In this document: piece by piece, positions 1 to 7,897 of the stretch
Position numbering within the stretch: the stretch's first letter is position 1
Layout: every line of letters begins with the position of its first letter
From: JARYLZ01 sp964388275
GTDB lineage: Bacteria; Bacteroidota; Ignavibacteria; SZUA-365
Length of the DNA stretch: 13,942 nucleotides
Assembly (NCBI GenBank): GCA_964388275.1
Contig: CAYLZD010000059.1
Span: forward strand, 1-13,942
Direction: 5' to 3'
The notes under the pieces: generated by a model
What the model was told of the DNA's origin: nothing
Seen by the model: the letters and a program-made list of their open reading frames with translations, nothing else
Database searches by the model: none
Made by a program: the position numbers and the translations under genes

Positions 1-1
1 T

Positions 2-14
2 ATCCCGAAGGGAT
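2..14. repeat. Short palindrome at the outer edge of the transposase-associated repeat block
   Basis: ATCCC-GAA-GGGAT is a perfect 5-bp inverted repeat with a 3-nt loop. It stands 12 bp from the larger hairpin at 27-59. The first 8 bases of its reverse complement (ATCCCTTC) recur at about 719-726, on the other side of the tnpA gene, which may be a degenerate counterpart. It could be a boundary or recognition tag of a REP-like unit. That role is inferred only from its position next to a Y1 transposase. Confidence 0.45.
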
Positions 15-26
15 TATTTCATATTA

Positions 27-59
27 GCCCGGGGTTGACGCGGAGCGTCTACCCCGGGC
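27..59. repeat. REP-like imperfect hairpin 3' of tnpA
   Basis: The arms 27-40 and 46-59 are reverse complements over 14 bp with a single mismatch (GACG TTGACG-type arm against CGTCTACC-type arm, core CCCGGGG/CCCCGGG). They enclose a 5-nt loop, CGGAG. The structure lies about 170 bp downstream of the stop of the minus-strand transposase gene. Hairpins of this kind are the substrates of IS200/IS605 TnpA and of REP-associated tyrosine transposases, so this may be an element end or a REP sequence. It has no T-tract in either direction, so an intrinsic terminator is less likely. Confidence 0.6.
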
Positions 60-176
60 GAGTAAGGTGAAACGGGCACGGCCAGGTTCGGCATGTCGTC
101 TACCCCGGGCGGTTAAGGCGAAACGTCTACATCGGCTGGTAGGGTGAAACGTCTACCCGGGCGGGTGGGGTGAACG
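46..176. repeat. Four degenerate copies of a 27-29 bp repeat
   Basis: Copies lie at about 46-74, 97-125, 124-151 and 150-176. Each begins CGTCTAC, continues with a CCCCGGGCG-like block in three of the four, and ends in AAGGTGAAACG or a close variant (AAGGCGAAACG, AGGGTGAAACG, GGGGTGAACG). Copies 2-4 are head-to-tail and share the CG at their joints. Copy 1 is set apart by 22 bp and supplies the right arm of the hairpin at 27-59, so the array appears to have grown from the hairpin's half-site. No open frame of note crosses it. Confidence 0.7.
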
Positions 177-226
177 AGAATCGCCGGAGGGGGCGGGACG
201 AAGCCTCATACCTCATATGCGATTGA

Positions 227-682
227 TCATCTCCATATATATCTCTCATCCCATTGCAGATCGTGCTTACGAAGAAGCGTCAGGTATTCGTCCTCGAATC
301 TTAGATTGCAATGATGCTCTGCCTGACCGGCAATGTACTTCGATAAGGATTTCACAGCTGATTTACTGACTGAAAACACCCCGTATCCGACTTGCCAGGC
401 GAATCCCGAACATTCCGGTTCGCGTTTCTTGATCCAGATACTCGACTGTCTTTTCACCTCCTTCACCCATTCGGAAATTAGAATGGTCCGCGACAACATG
501 CACAGAAGATGAACGTGATCCTCCGTGCCGCCGATGGCGACAGGTGGACAATCCAGATCCTTCGACACTTTCCCCAATACGGCATACATTTCTTCCCTCA
601 AGGATCTATCCTGAAGAAAGAGTATTCGATTTTTCGTCGAGAATACAAGATGAACATACACCGACGACGATGAATGCGGCAT
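227..682 (-). CDS. tnpA: IS200/IS605-like (Y1, HUH) transposase TnpA, possibly REP-associated
   Basis: This 151-aa protein is the single-domain Y1 transposase of the IS200/IS605 and RAYT group. Such enzymes cut and rejoin single-stranded DNA at hairpin-marked ends through a 5'-phosphotyrosine. The N-terminal strand HLVFSTKNR (residues 11-19) is typical. GGTEDHVHLL places the HUH metal-binding motif at His56-Val57-His58. The expected catalytic tyrosine is Tyr116 in SKYIAGQAEHH. Length and motifs are complete, so the enzyme may be active. The start ATG at 680-682 has an AGGAT-like sequence about 8 nt upstream on the minus strand. No TnpB/IscB partner is present. A hairpin and degenerate repeats follow at 1-176, which favours a REP-associated, possibly domesticated enzyme over a full insertion sequence, but no clear left end was found. 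It is separated from, and probably not co-transcribed with, the T9SS cluster. Confidence 0.9.
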   Translation of the reverse strand: MPHSSSSVYVHLVFSTKNRILFLQDRSLREEMYAVLGKVSKDLDCPPVAIGGTEDHVHLLCMLSRTILISEWVKEVKRQSSIWIKKREPECSGFAWQVGYGVFSVSKSAVKSLSKYIAGQAEHHCNLRFEDEYLTLLRKHDLQWDERYIWR

Positions 683-833
683 TTCAGAATCCTATCCGTT
701 TATCCTTGCGAGCCCGGCATCCCTTCCCGTGACGGACTAAAATTTCCTGACATCGGAAATGATCGCAATGCGAATTATCATTCCAGCTGCTCCTGCATAC
801 AAGTGATGATTGCTTCGTCGGATCGTCAAAACG
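683..833. other. Intergenic region between tnpA and the PLD gene
   Basis: This 151-bp gap is upstream of tnpA and downstream of the PLD gene, both on the minus strand. It must hold the end of the long minus-strand transcript and any tnpA promoter. An imperfect inverted repeat at 758-782 (AATGAT and ATCATT arms around a nested CGC-AAT-GCG) could fold, but no T-tract follows, so a terminator is not convincing. ATCCCTTC at about 719-726 matches part of the palindrome at 2-14. I see no promoter I would defend. Confidence 0.4.
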
Positions 834-3800
834 CTATTTAATCAAAAAACCGACTGTTCTCGTCGCGCCTCCGGCCATAAGCCGGCAGAAATACGTTCCC
901 GGCCGCAATGCGCCCAATCCTAGCGTGATCGAACGCCCGCCGCCGCTCAGATCGCCTTCGAACAGCGTCGCAACGGTGCGCCCGAGGACGTCGATTATAT
1001 CCAGATGCACGGGTCCGTTATTCTCGATGCCGAAACTGACCTCGGCCACCCCGCCGGCGCCGACGGGATTAGGGTATATTGAGAGAGCTGCAACCCGCGG
1101 CGCATTCGTGCGACCGGTTCCGAGCACTATTACCGCCGTTCCGCCGGCATCCTTGTAGCGCTGATACCACTCCTGGAGATATTGCCTCGCTATGAGGGCC
1201 GAATGCACTCCGATCGTATTCTCATTGTTCGAAAACTCGGCCGAGTTCGACCAGTTGTGCGATCCGGTGATCACCATGGCATTCTGATCGGCCCCGGGAG
1301 CGTCGGCGTCAATGATCATGTATTTGTGGTGCAGGAGTCCTGAAAGATTCTTCTTCAAAAAGACGTCGGCGCCGGAAGTCTTCAGCGAATTGTATTTCGA
1401 TCCCTGATCCGTGCTGTTGTCGAAAATTCCGCGAACGGACTTGCCGCTGCGGACCAGATCGGCGAATGCCGCTGCCAGATCGTCGCGCGTGAAAGTGAGT
1501 ATGCAGAAATAAGCCGAGGATCCCGCTCCGGCGATCGACCGGCGGAGGAACTCGGTGGTTCTGTCGCTTGGACTGAAATATGTTTCCACGAGCGTTCCGC
1601 CCACATTGACAAGCCTAGGCGTATCGTCCCGCTTGCGGGCGCCGAAACGCGACGCTGCTGAGTACGGCGTCTCACCCGCGCTCCCCCACATTTCCTCGAA
1701 CTCGCGTGTGTATACCACCGCCAATGCCTGATCCTGAATTTCAATCAGGTTCTGCGCGTCCTGCAGCGTCCCTTGATCCGTGACGTTCCAGGAGCCCGTC
1801 ATTACCCAGTCGTCGGTGTCGCTCGAACGATCGCGCGCGTCGATCACAAAGAACTTGTTGTGCATGAGACCGGCACCGGCGTTGACCGGATCGAAATTGT
1901 CGAGTATCACCGGCACTTCGTTTCTGAGCGCTCTCACAGCCGCGGAAGTGGCGTTGTCCGTCTCGAAGATCGCGCGGATCTTCACGCCGCGCCTGTACGC
2001 GGCGAGCAAAGACGCGGCCACGTCGTCGCCGGTCGCGCCGCTGAAACTGTACAGAGCCATATCTATGCTGTGCCGGGCGGCGTCGATCCTGTCGAGCAGC
2101 TTGTCCTTGAGCGCCGTATTCCCCTGCGCCGGCAGCGGAGGATACACGGTGTTGTCGACGCTCTTGTTGAAATACACATTCATGGCGCCGGTGGAAGACT
2201 CCGAAGACGTGATAACCGGGAAGGGCTGGGCGAAACTCGTGTCGCCGAGAGCCGTGGAATACGGCTGCACCCAGTATATGGTCGCGGGCGACAGACCTGA
2301 TATGGTCACGCTGTGTTCCGTGCCGCCGGCAGTGCCCGGCGCCGTGCCGCCGCTCATTGCTTCGGTTTCGCCGAACCTGGCGAAAGAGATCGCATCCGCG
2401 CCGGTCTGCCAGACAAGCGTTATCGCATCAGACGAGATGTTCTCTTCCGTCGGGACCGTCACAATGCGCGGACCCGCTGCGTACACGTCCTTCAGCCGCC
2501 GCGGCATGAGCTGATATCCTCCGATGAAAGGAGAATTCTGCTGGTACTGGCTGACTATCCCTGTGAGATCGAAACTGCCTCCGGGCGCCGGCGCGTTGGC
2601 CAGATTCACATCCTTGTCGATGCGCACATCGATCTCCCCGGTCGCGTCCCGCAGGCGGTAATTCGTGCCTGCGCCGTTGACGGTCCAGGCCGTGGTGTTC
2701 ACGGTCACATTGTTCAAGCGCACCAGAAGGCCTTCGTATTTCTCAATTCCACCGACTCCGTCGGAGAGAATGTCAGCCGCCGTGAGCGTCAGCGGATGCG
2801 GCTCACCGCCGCTGCCGTGGCGCGAGTCGATCACGACGTCGGTCAATTCTGTCAATCCGGCGTACTGGGTCACCTTGCCGGTGATCGTCACCTCTTCGCC
2901 GATCTCCACGGAATCCGTGAAGGCGAAATCATATACCGCTATCCCGCCCGTTGCGTCCTGAATGTAAGCCGGCGCGCCGAATTCCTTCCCGGCAGTCACC
3001 TTGCCGTTCACCGTCACGAACTCGTTGAGCTTCACCGGAATGCCCGACGCGTTGTTCTCCCGCGCTTCGGAAATCGGTATGGGACCGCCTTGCACGAGAA
3101 TCGCGGGCTGCTCTTTCAGGGGCCTGAAGACGCCGCCCGCCGTCCTCGACAGCACCGTGTAGGTCAGCACTCCGGTGCTCATCGGCATGGCCTGACCGGC
3201 CAATGTTATGATGCCGGAATCGGCGGCGAACGCGATCCCTTCGAGCAGGAGCGAATCGGCGCTTATTCTCACCGCGGCCGTGACGCCGTCGCCGAGCGTG
3301 ACATCGGCCGGCGAGGACGACCACTGCACTTCCGGAGGTATCAGAATGCACAGGTCGGCCGGCGGCTGCCCCGGCAGTGGAAAATACACGATGCTCACGT
3401 CGATCACTTGACCGGCTTTCGCTGAACCGCGCAGCGAATACGCGCTTCCCGAACCGTCGGCGGAAACCGGCTCGACGGGACTCGAGGCGTTCTGGGGTTC
3501 GCGGCCGGACAGGCGCACTATAAAATCGGCGGAGTTGTCGTCGCTGTCGTATCCGTTGCCGTCGAATTCCTCGGCGCCTCCAGGCCCCAGCGTCGCGGCA
3601 GTGGACGCGGCCGCCGCCTTGCGCTCCACGCTGTTGTTGTTCGCCTGATCTCCGTGGTTCGGCGCGGCCGTTCCTTCCGGATCATTGCCGGAACCGTACG
3701 AAACGCGGTCCACCGCGGTGTTGGATGCGTCCGTGATTCTGATGCTGCCGTTGTCCGCCATCCCTGACCCCGCCCAAACGGCATCCGCCGCGGGCGGACC

Positions 3801-4091
3801 CGCCCATGCCGCGGGCGTGATGAGGTAATAGCCGTGCGACCTTATGACGGCGCCTGCCGGGAACGCGGCCAGGGTCGAGTATGACGAACCGGAAGCGGAA
3901 CGGTATTGCAGCTTCCATCCGCCGGCGTCGACGTCCTTGTCCGTCGGATTGTACAGCTCCACGAATTCGCAGGCGGAGTTGCAGGAACCGGGTCCGCGCG
4001 TGGCGAATTCGCTGATTACGACATGCGCCGCCTTCTGGGCGCACAGCAAGGACGGAAGCATCGAGATGACTATCGTTATGATTGTTCGCAT
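834..4091 (-). CDS. T9SS-exported multidomain double-HKD phospholipase D/nuclease family protein
   Basis: 1085 aa. A signal peptide (residues 1-18, cut near CA-QK) is followed by a lamin-tail domain (about 21-195, with ISEF and EFVELYNPTD). Next come a poorly recognised region (about 205-335), two OB-fold-like modules (about 350-420 and 436-536, each with a (Q/R)DATG(G/E)I strand), an FnIII-like domain (about 540-628) and two PLD domains. HKD motif 1 is H744-K746-D751 with GSWN at 766-769. HKD motif 2 is H921-K923-D928 with GSHNWS at 943-948. Both are intact, so a composite active site is expected. The C-terminus (about 1003-1085, starting SIYPNP) is a T9SS type A sorting domain. Lamin-tail plus OB modules are known from extracellular DNases such as ExeM, so hydrolysis of extracellular nucleic acid is the best guess; phospholipase activity is possible. 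It is the last gene of the minus-strand cluster, 51 bp after the Asp-box gene. The start has only a weak Shine-Dalgarno, but the signal peptide supports it. Confidence 0.9.
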   Translation of the reverse strand: MRTIITIVISMLPSLLCAQKAAHVVISEFATRGPGSCNSACEFVELYNPTDKDVDAGGWKLQYRSASGSSYSTLAAFPAGAVIRSHGYYLITPAAWAGPPAADAVWAGSGMADNGSIRITDASNTAVDRVSYGSGNDPEGTAAPNHGDQANNNSVERKAAAASTAATLGPGGAEEFDGNGYDSDDNSADFIVRLSGREPQNASSPVEPVSADGSGSAYSLRGSAKAGQVIDVSIVYFPLPGQPPADLCILIPPEVQWSSSPADVTLGDGVTAAVRISADSLLLEGIAFAADSGIITLAGQAMPMSTGVLTYTVLSRTAGGVFRPLKEQPAILVQGGPIPISEARENNASGIPVKLNEFVTVNGKVTAGKEFGAPAYIQDATGGIAVYDFAFTDSVEIGEEVTITGKVTQYAGLTELTDVVIDSRHGSGGEPHPLTLTAADILSDGVGGIEKYEGLLVRLNNVTVNTTAWTVNGAGTNYRLRDATGEIDVRIDKDVNLANAPAPGGSFDLTGIVSQYQQNSPFIGGYQLMPRRLKDVYAAGPRIVTVPTEENISSDAITLVWQTGADAISFARFGETEAMSGGTAPGTAGGTEHSVTISGLSPATIYWVQPYSTALGDTSFAQPFPVITSSESSTGAMNVYFNKSVDNTVYPPLPAQGNTALKDKLLDRIDAARHSIDMALYSFSGATGDDVAASLLAAYRRGVKIRAIFETDNATSAAVRALRNEVPVILDNFDPVNAGAGLMHNKFFVIDARDRSSDTDDWVMTGSWNVTDQGTLQDAQNLIEIQDQALAVVYTREFEEMWGSAGETPYSAASRFGARKRDDTPRLVNVGGTLVETYFSPSDRTTEFLRRSIAGAGSSAYFCILTFTRDDLAAAFADLVRSGKSVRGIFDNSTDQGSKYNSLKTSGADVFLKKNLSGLLHHKYMIIDADAPGADQNAMVITGSHNWSNSAEFSNNENTIGVHSALIARQYLQEWYQRYKDAGGTAVIVLGTGRTNAPRVAALSIYPNPVGAGGVAEVSFGIENNGPVHLDIIDVLGRTVATLFEGDLSGGGRSITLGLGALRPGTYFCRLMAGGATRTVGFLIK

Positions 4092-4142
4092 TGCGTCGGC
4101 TCTGCTTTGAATTATGCCAGAAACGTGTTCACTTCGCGCCTG

Positions 4143-7100
4143 TCAGCGCGCTATTAATATTCTCGCGACGGCCTTCTCACGGCCGGAAAACAGCGTAAAG
4201 AAATACACTCCGCTGCTCAGCTCGCCCGGCGCCCAGGCTGTGAAATGCTCGCCCGCGTGAAATTCGGAATCGAACAGCTCGGCGATCAATCGGCCGGCTT
4301 GATCGTGTATCCTGCCGGTTAGCCTCGCGCGCGTGTTCGTGATGAAAGGTATGACGACGGCATCGCGCGCCGGTTGCGGATGCATGCGGCCTATTCCGAG
4401 GCGGGCAGGCACGGCCGTGGCGGCGGTGGCGCCGGCCGGGGATGGAACGCCGTACTGCTGCACTATTCCGGACTGCGTCACCGCGATCGCGAAACCCGAA
4501 TCGTACACGACCGATGCCTGAACCGGGCCGGCTGGAACGAGCGTGGTTCGAGTCCAGGCGTTGCCCTGATTCGAGCTTATCCATGCGCTCGAGTCCGTGA
4601 GTATCCACAGAGTCCGGGATGCCGTGTCCGCATGAACGTCAACGGTTCTGGAGCCGTTCATCGGGTAATATGCGGTGATCCACGTCACGCCCCCGTTTAC
4701 CGTCCGCCTGACGCGCCCTGAATACGAATCCACGAGGTGTCCCACTGTCGGTGTCAGAAACGCGATGCCGCTCACTCGGCGTGTTCCCGCCGTGGCGGGA
4801 AGCCACGTCAGACCCCCGTCCGTCGTTCTCAGAACCGTCGCGTCTTTCGCGGGACGGAGACCGTCGGCGGCGTATGCGTACCAGCCGCGGAGCCTGTCAT
4901 GAAAATGAAGAGTGTTGGCCAGAGGCGCTCTGGCATAGGCCCGGGGAGTCCCCGAAAGTTGCCATGTCTCCCCGCCGTCGCTCGTGAAATACACATCGGC
5001 CGAGTCCCGGTATCCCGGAGATATCGCAATCCCTTCCCTGTCGTTCCAGAACCACAGGTTGTCGAAACGTCCGTTGATCAACGAATACACCGTCCTCCAG
5101 TCGGCCCCGCCGCTGCCGGTCTTCATCACCTGGCCGCCGGCCGTCGCCGCTATGGCGTTCCAGCGATCGAAGCCGTGAACGGCGGTCACATTGGAGGCGG
5201 TGCCCTGGAGTGTGTGCTCCTCCCATGTGCGGCCGAGATCCGTTGAACGCGCGATCCGCCCGCTGTCCCGACCCAGCCACAAGGCGCCGGGCGCCTTGCT
5301 GATGCTGGAGGAACGGGCGGCTTCTGGAGCGGAGGCGATTATCCGCCAGTCGGTGAGCGGCGCGCCGTTGACGGAAAGCGTGAAGCTCTGAACAGCCGAT
5401 CCCGAGGCGTTCTCCGCCTGGATCGTGAAACGCGCGGCGCCGGCTTTTCCCTCCCACTGCACGAAACCCAGCTTCGGATCGACGGACGCTCCCTCGGGCG
5501 CTTCGAGCAGTCGGAACCCGGGCGACGGAAACGCCCTGACCACGGGCGCATACGCGAATGGCTGTCCGGCTTCCAGAGTGGTCGTGTCCGGGCGCGAAAG
5601 AAACTCCGGGGCGGACGCCGGTGGCGTCTTCCAGGCCAAATCATACTGTCCCCGACCGTGCGTGATCGCGCGCAGAGTGCCGGTGTTCGCGCTGTATTTG
5701 AATTTCTGCACCGAAACGGAGGGCATCCCGGTTCCGAAACGCTGCCATGAGGCGCCTTCGTCGTCGGAAATAAAGACCCCTATATCCGTTGCGACGATCA
5801 ACGCTTCGTCCAGGCGTATGATGTCGTTGACCGGTATGTCCGGAAGATTCCCGTTTATCGACGTCCACGTGTGTCCGTAATCCTCGGATTTCCAAACCTT
5901 GTCCACGCCATAGCGGCTGTAAGCGGCGTACACAATTCCGGGCGAGAAACTCCTCACCGCGCTGCAATTGCCCTCAGGCAATCCCTCGGATACGACCGTC
6001 CAATTAAGGCCGCCGTCCTGTGACGCGGCTATCCAGCCCGAAGTGGAACCGGCGTAAACGTGGCGCGAATCCCAGGAGGACACGCCCACCGCGGATATGT
6101 AGTAGCAGCTTCCGCCGACCGGGAACAGGCAGGCGCTCGCCTGCGTCCAGCTCCTCGCGCCGTCGGTGGTCTTGTAGAGGCGGTATGTTCCGAGGTACAG
6201 CGTGTTCGGATCATTGGGATCGATGTCGTAGTCGATGTAGAAAAGCGACTGGTCGTTCAGCATCCCGTTCACCGAACGCGTCCAGCTGCGGCCGAAATCC
6301 TCCGAGCGCCAGAAGTTCACGTATTGCTGCATGCCGTAGACTATGTTGGGCCGCGTCCTATCCACGGCGCTGTTGCCGCCGTCGCCGCGCAGCACAAGAT
6401 CGAAATCCGGCGAGGCGAAGCTGTTCATCGTGCCGTTGTCCTGCGTCCCGCCCAGCAGATATTCGTCAGTGGCCGGATGCATGGCGCCGCCTACGAACTG
6501 CGTGATCGAAAGCCCGTAATCGCGCTTCTCGACGGTTTTTCCCCCGCTGGTGATGACGAAAAATCCTCCGTCGTTGCCTATATAGACCCGATCAGGATCC
6601 ACCGGATTGAAAGCGATCGCGTGCTGATCCACATGCAGCAAGCCGCCGGTGTACCAGTCGGGAATTCGCTCCCAAGTGGCGCCGCCGTCCGAGCTGCGTA
6701 TGAGGCTTATTCCGCCGGCGTACACGATGTTCGGATCGGCCGGATGAATGCCGATGATATTGTCGAACCAGCCCTGCGACACGAGATAGTCGTAGGGCAC
6801 GGGACATTCTTCCCAGGTCGCGCCGGCATCCGTGGTTTTAAAGAGGCCTTGCAGCCAGGTACGCTGACCGCTGACGACCGGACTCGATACGCCGATGAAC
6901 AGTATGCCGGGATTGCTTTCGCTGATCGCGATGCTCGTGCGGCCCATGTTCTCGGGCGGCAGGCCCACGTCGAGCCGGGCCCAGGTCTTGCCCCCGTCCT
7001 CGGTTTTGAACATTCCGCTCCTGGCGGTCGGCCAACCGTCTATTACCGTGCTCGAGACCGTGTAGATCACATCAGGATTCGAGGGATCGAGGACCACGTC

Positions 7101-7877
7101 AGTCATTCGTCCGTCGAGGACCATGCGCCAGGTAGCGCCGCCGTCCGTCGATTTGTAAAGCCCTTGCGAGGAATCGGCGCGTGGTCCCTGCGGTACCGCG
7201 ATATACAGAGTGGATGGATTCCTCGGATCGATGACGATGTCGCTTGCCCGGGAATACGGGGGCAGGTATCCGTTCCCGATTTCGTTCCAGGTCGTCCCTC
7301 CGTCGGCGCTTTTGAAAACGCCGCCGCCGTCGAACATGATGCCGCCGAAATTGGCTTCTCCGGTTCCGGCGTACACGATGTTCGTATCGACCGGATCGAT
7401 CGCTATCGCGCCCATCGCCTGCGCGGGCCAATCGTCCGACACTGAGTGCCAGGAGCGCCCCTCGTTCCAGCTCCTCCATACGCCTCCGTCCGCCGCTCCG
7501 ATGAATATCGTGTTGGGATTCTTCGGATTGACGGCCACGGCCGGGATGCGGCCGCCTATGTTGAACGGACCCTTGTTCACCCATTCATGGCCCCGTTCCG
7601 CCGCGTTATCCCCCGCGGGTTTGTACAACCGCATGCTTTCCACGGCCTGCTTCCAGGCCCGCGCCCTCGCTCCCTCGGGTATCGATCCCCCGGGATACGT
7701 GACGCGGTTGTAAAAGTAATCGAGCCGGGCGCGCGCGTTGCCGATCGCCGCTTCGGCGCCGTGCGGATCCGCGTATGATTCGGCGGGCATGCAGCGCCCG
7801 GGATCCTGGGCTTTCAGCATATCGGCCTGCGATGCGAATGAGACAAGCAGGCACGCGAGGACGGCGATTCGCTTCAT
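4143..7877 (-). CDS. T9SS-exported two-propeller Asp-box (VPS10/BNR-like) surface protein
   Basis: 1244 aa from the chosen start. A longer frame opens at 7997, but ATG 7877 has a strong AAGGAG 6 nt upstream and begins a signal peptide (MKRIAVLACLLVSF, cut near LKA-QD). The longer form would bury that signal and overlap the upstream gene. I count about 17 Asp-box motifs (S/TxDxGxTW type, e.g. KSTDGGATW at 242-250 and KTEDGGKTW at 291-299). Eleven lie in a first propeller region (about 97-750) and six in a second (about 844-1142). An Ig/cadherin-like putative-Ig segment (about 754-836) separates them. A T9SS sorting domain follows (about 1163-1244, with a degenerate HPQP in place of YPNP). These repeats fold into beta-propellers of the VPS10/sortilin, BNR and Xyl-glucanase type. 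No sialidase arginine triad can be assigned, so binding or structural roles are as likely as glycosidase activity. Third in the putative operon. Confidence 0.9.
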   Translation of the reverse strand: MKRIAVLACLLVSFASQADMLKAQDPGRCMPAESYADPHGAEAAIGNARARLDYFYNRVTYPGGSIPEGARARAWKQAVESMRLYKPAGDNAAERGHEWVNKGPFNIGGRIPAVAVNPKNPNTIFIGAADGGVWRSWNEGRSWHSVSDDWPAQAMGAIAIDPVDTNIVYAGTGEANFGGIMFDGGGVFKSADGGTTWNEIGNGYLPPYSRASDIVIDPRNPSTLYIAVPQGPRADSSQGLYKSTDGGATWRMVLDGRMTDVVLDPSNPDVIYTVSSTVIDGWPTARSGMFKTEDGGKTWARLDVGLPPENMGRTSIAISESNPGILFIGVSSPVVSGQRTWLQGLFKTTDAGATWEECPVPYDYLVSQGWFDNIIGIHPADPNIVYAGGISLIRSSDGGATWERIPDWYTGGLLHVDQHAIAFNPVDPDRVYIGNDGGFFVITSGGKTVEKRDYGLSITQFVGGAMHPATDEYLLGGTQDNGTMNSFASPDFDLVLRGDGGNSAVDRTRPNIVYGMQQYVNFWRSEDFGRSWTRSVNGMLNDQSLFYIDYDIDPNDPNTLYLGTYRLYKTTDGARSWTQASACLFPVGGSCYYISAVGVSSWDSRHVYAGSTSGWIAASQDGGLNWTVVSEGLPEGNCSAVRSFSPGIVYAAYSRYGVDKVWKSEDYGHTWTSINGNLPDIPVNDIIRLDEALIVATDIGVFISDDEGASWQRFGTGMPSVSVQKFKYSANTGTLRAITHGRGQYDLAWKTPPASAPEFLSRPDTTTLEAGQPFAYAPVVRAFPSPGFRLLEAPEGASVDPKLGFVQWEGKAGAARFTIQAENASGSAVQSFTLSVNGAPLTDWRIIASAPEAARSSSISKAPGALWLGRDSGRIARSTDLGRTWEEHTLQGTASNVTAVHGFDRWNAIAATAGGQVMKTGSGGADWRTVYSLINGRFDNLWFWNDREGIAISPGYRDSADVYFTSDGGETWQLSGTPRAYARAPLANTLHFHDRLRGWYAYAADGLRPAKDATVLRTTDGGLTWLPATAGTRRVSGIAFLTPTVGHLVDSYSGRVRRTVNGGVTWITAYYPMNGSRTVDVHADTASRTLWILTDSSAWISSNQGNAWTRTTLVPAGPVQASVVYDSGFAIAVTQSGIVQQYGVPSPAGATAATAVPARLGIGRMHPQPARDAVVIPFITNTRARLTGRIHDQAGRLIAELFDSEFHAGEHFTAWAPGELSSGVYFFTLFSGREKAVARILIAR

Positions 7878-7883
7878 CGCAAA

Positions 7884-7889
7884 CTCCTT
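7884..7889 (-). promoter_or_regulatory. Ribosome binding site deciding the Asp-box gene start
   Basis: On the minus strand AAGGAG stands 6 nt before ATG 7877. It lies between the stop of the glycosyltransferase gene (7898-7900) and this start. It settles the choice against the upstream ATG at 7997, which sits inside the previous gene. Confidence 0.8.
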
Positions 7890-7897
7890 GATGAGAT

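Noticed and set aside
46..176. CRISPR array near the transposase
   Set aside because: Copies are head to tail with no spacers between copies 2, 3 and 4, and they degrade quickly.
2313..3425. 370-codon open frame on the plus strand
   Set aside because: It is antisense to the PLD protein's OB-like region. No domain is recognisable and the composition is typical of a GC-rich shadow frame.
4035..4091. Lipoprotein signal (SLLC) in the PLD protein
   Set aside because: The residue before Cys is Leu, not Gly/Ala/Ser, so a lipobox is unlikely; an ordinary signal peptidase site at CA-QK fits better and agrees with T9SS export.
6060..7445. 461-codon open frame on the plus strand
   Set aside because: It is antisense to the Asp-box gene, whose repeats and codon bias in GC-rich DNA keep the opposite frame open. 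The translation is Arg/Ala/His-rich with no recognisable domain, whereas the minus strand has about 17 clear motifs.
7542..7553. Arg-Ile-Pro (GGRIPAV) in the Asp-box protein as a sialidase RIP motif
   Set aside because: GGR(I/V)xA(I/V)AV is common at the first blade of VPS10/BNR-like non-sialidase proteins, and no arginine triad or nucleophile Tyr/Glu set could be assigned.
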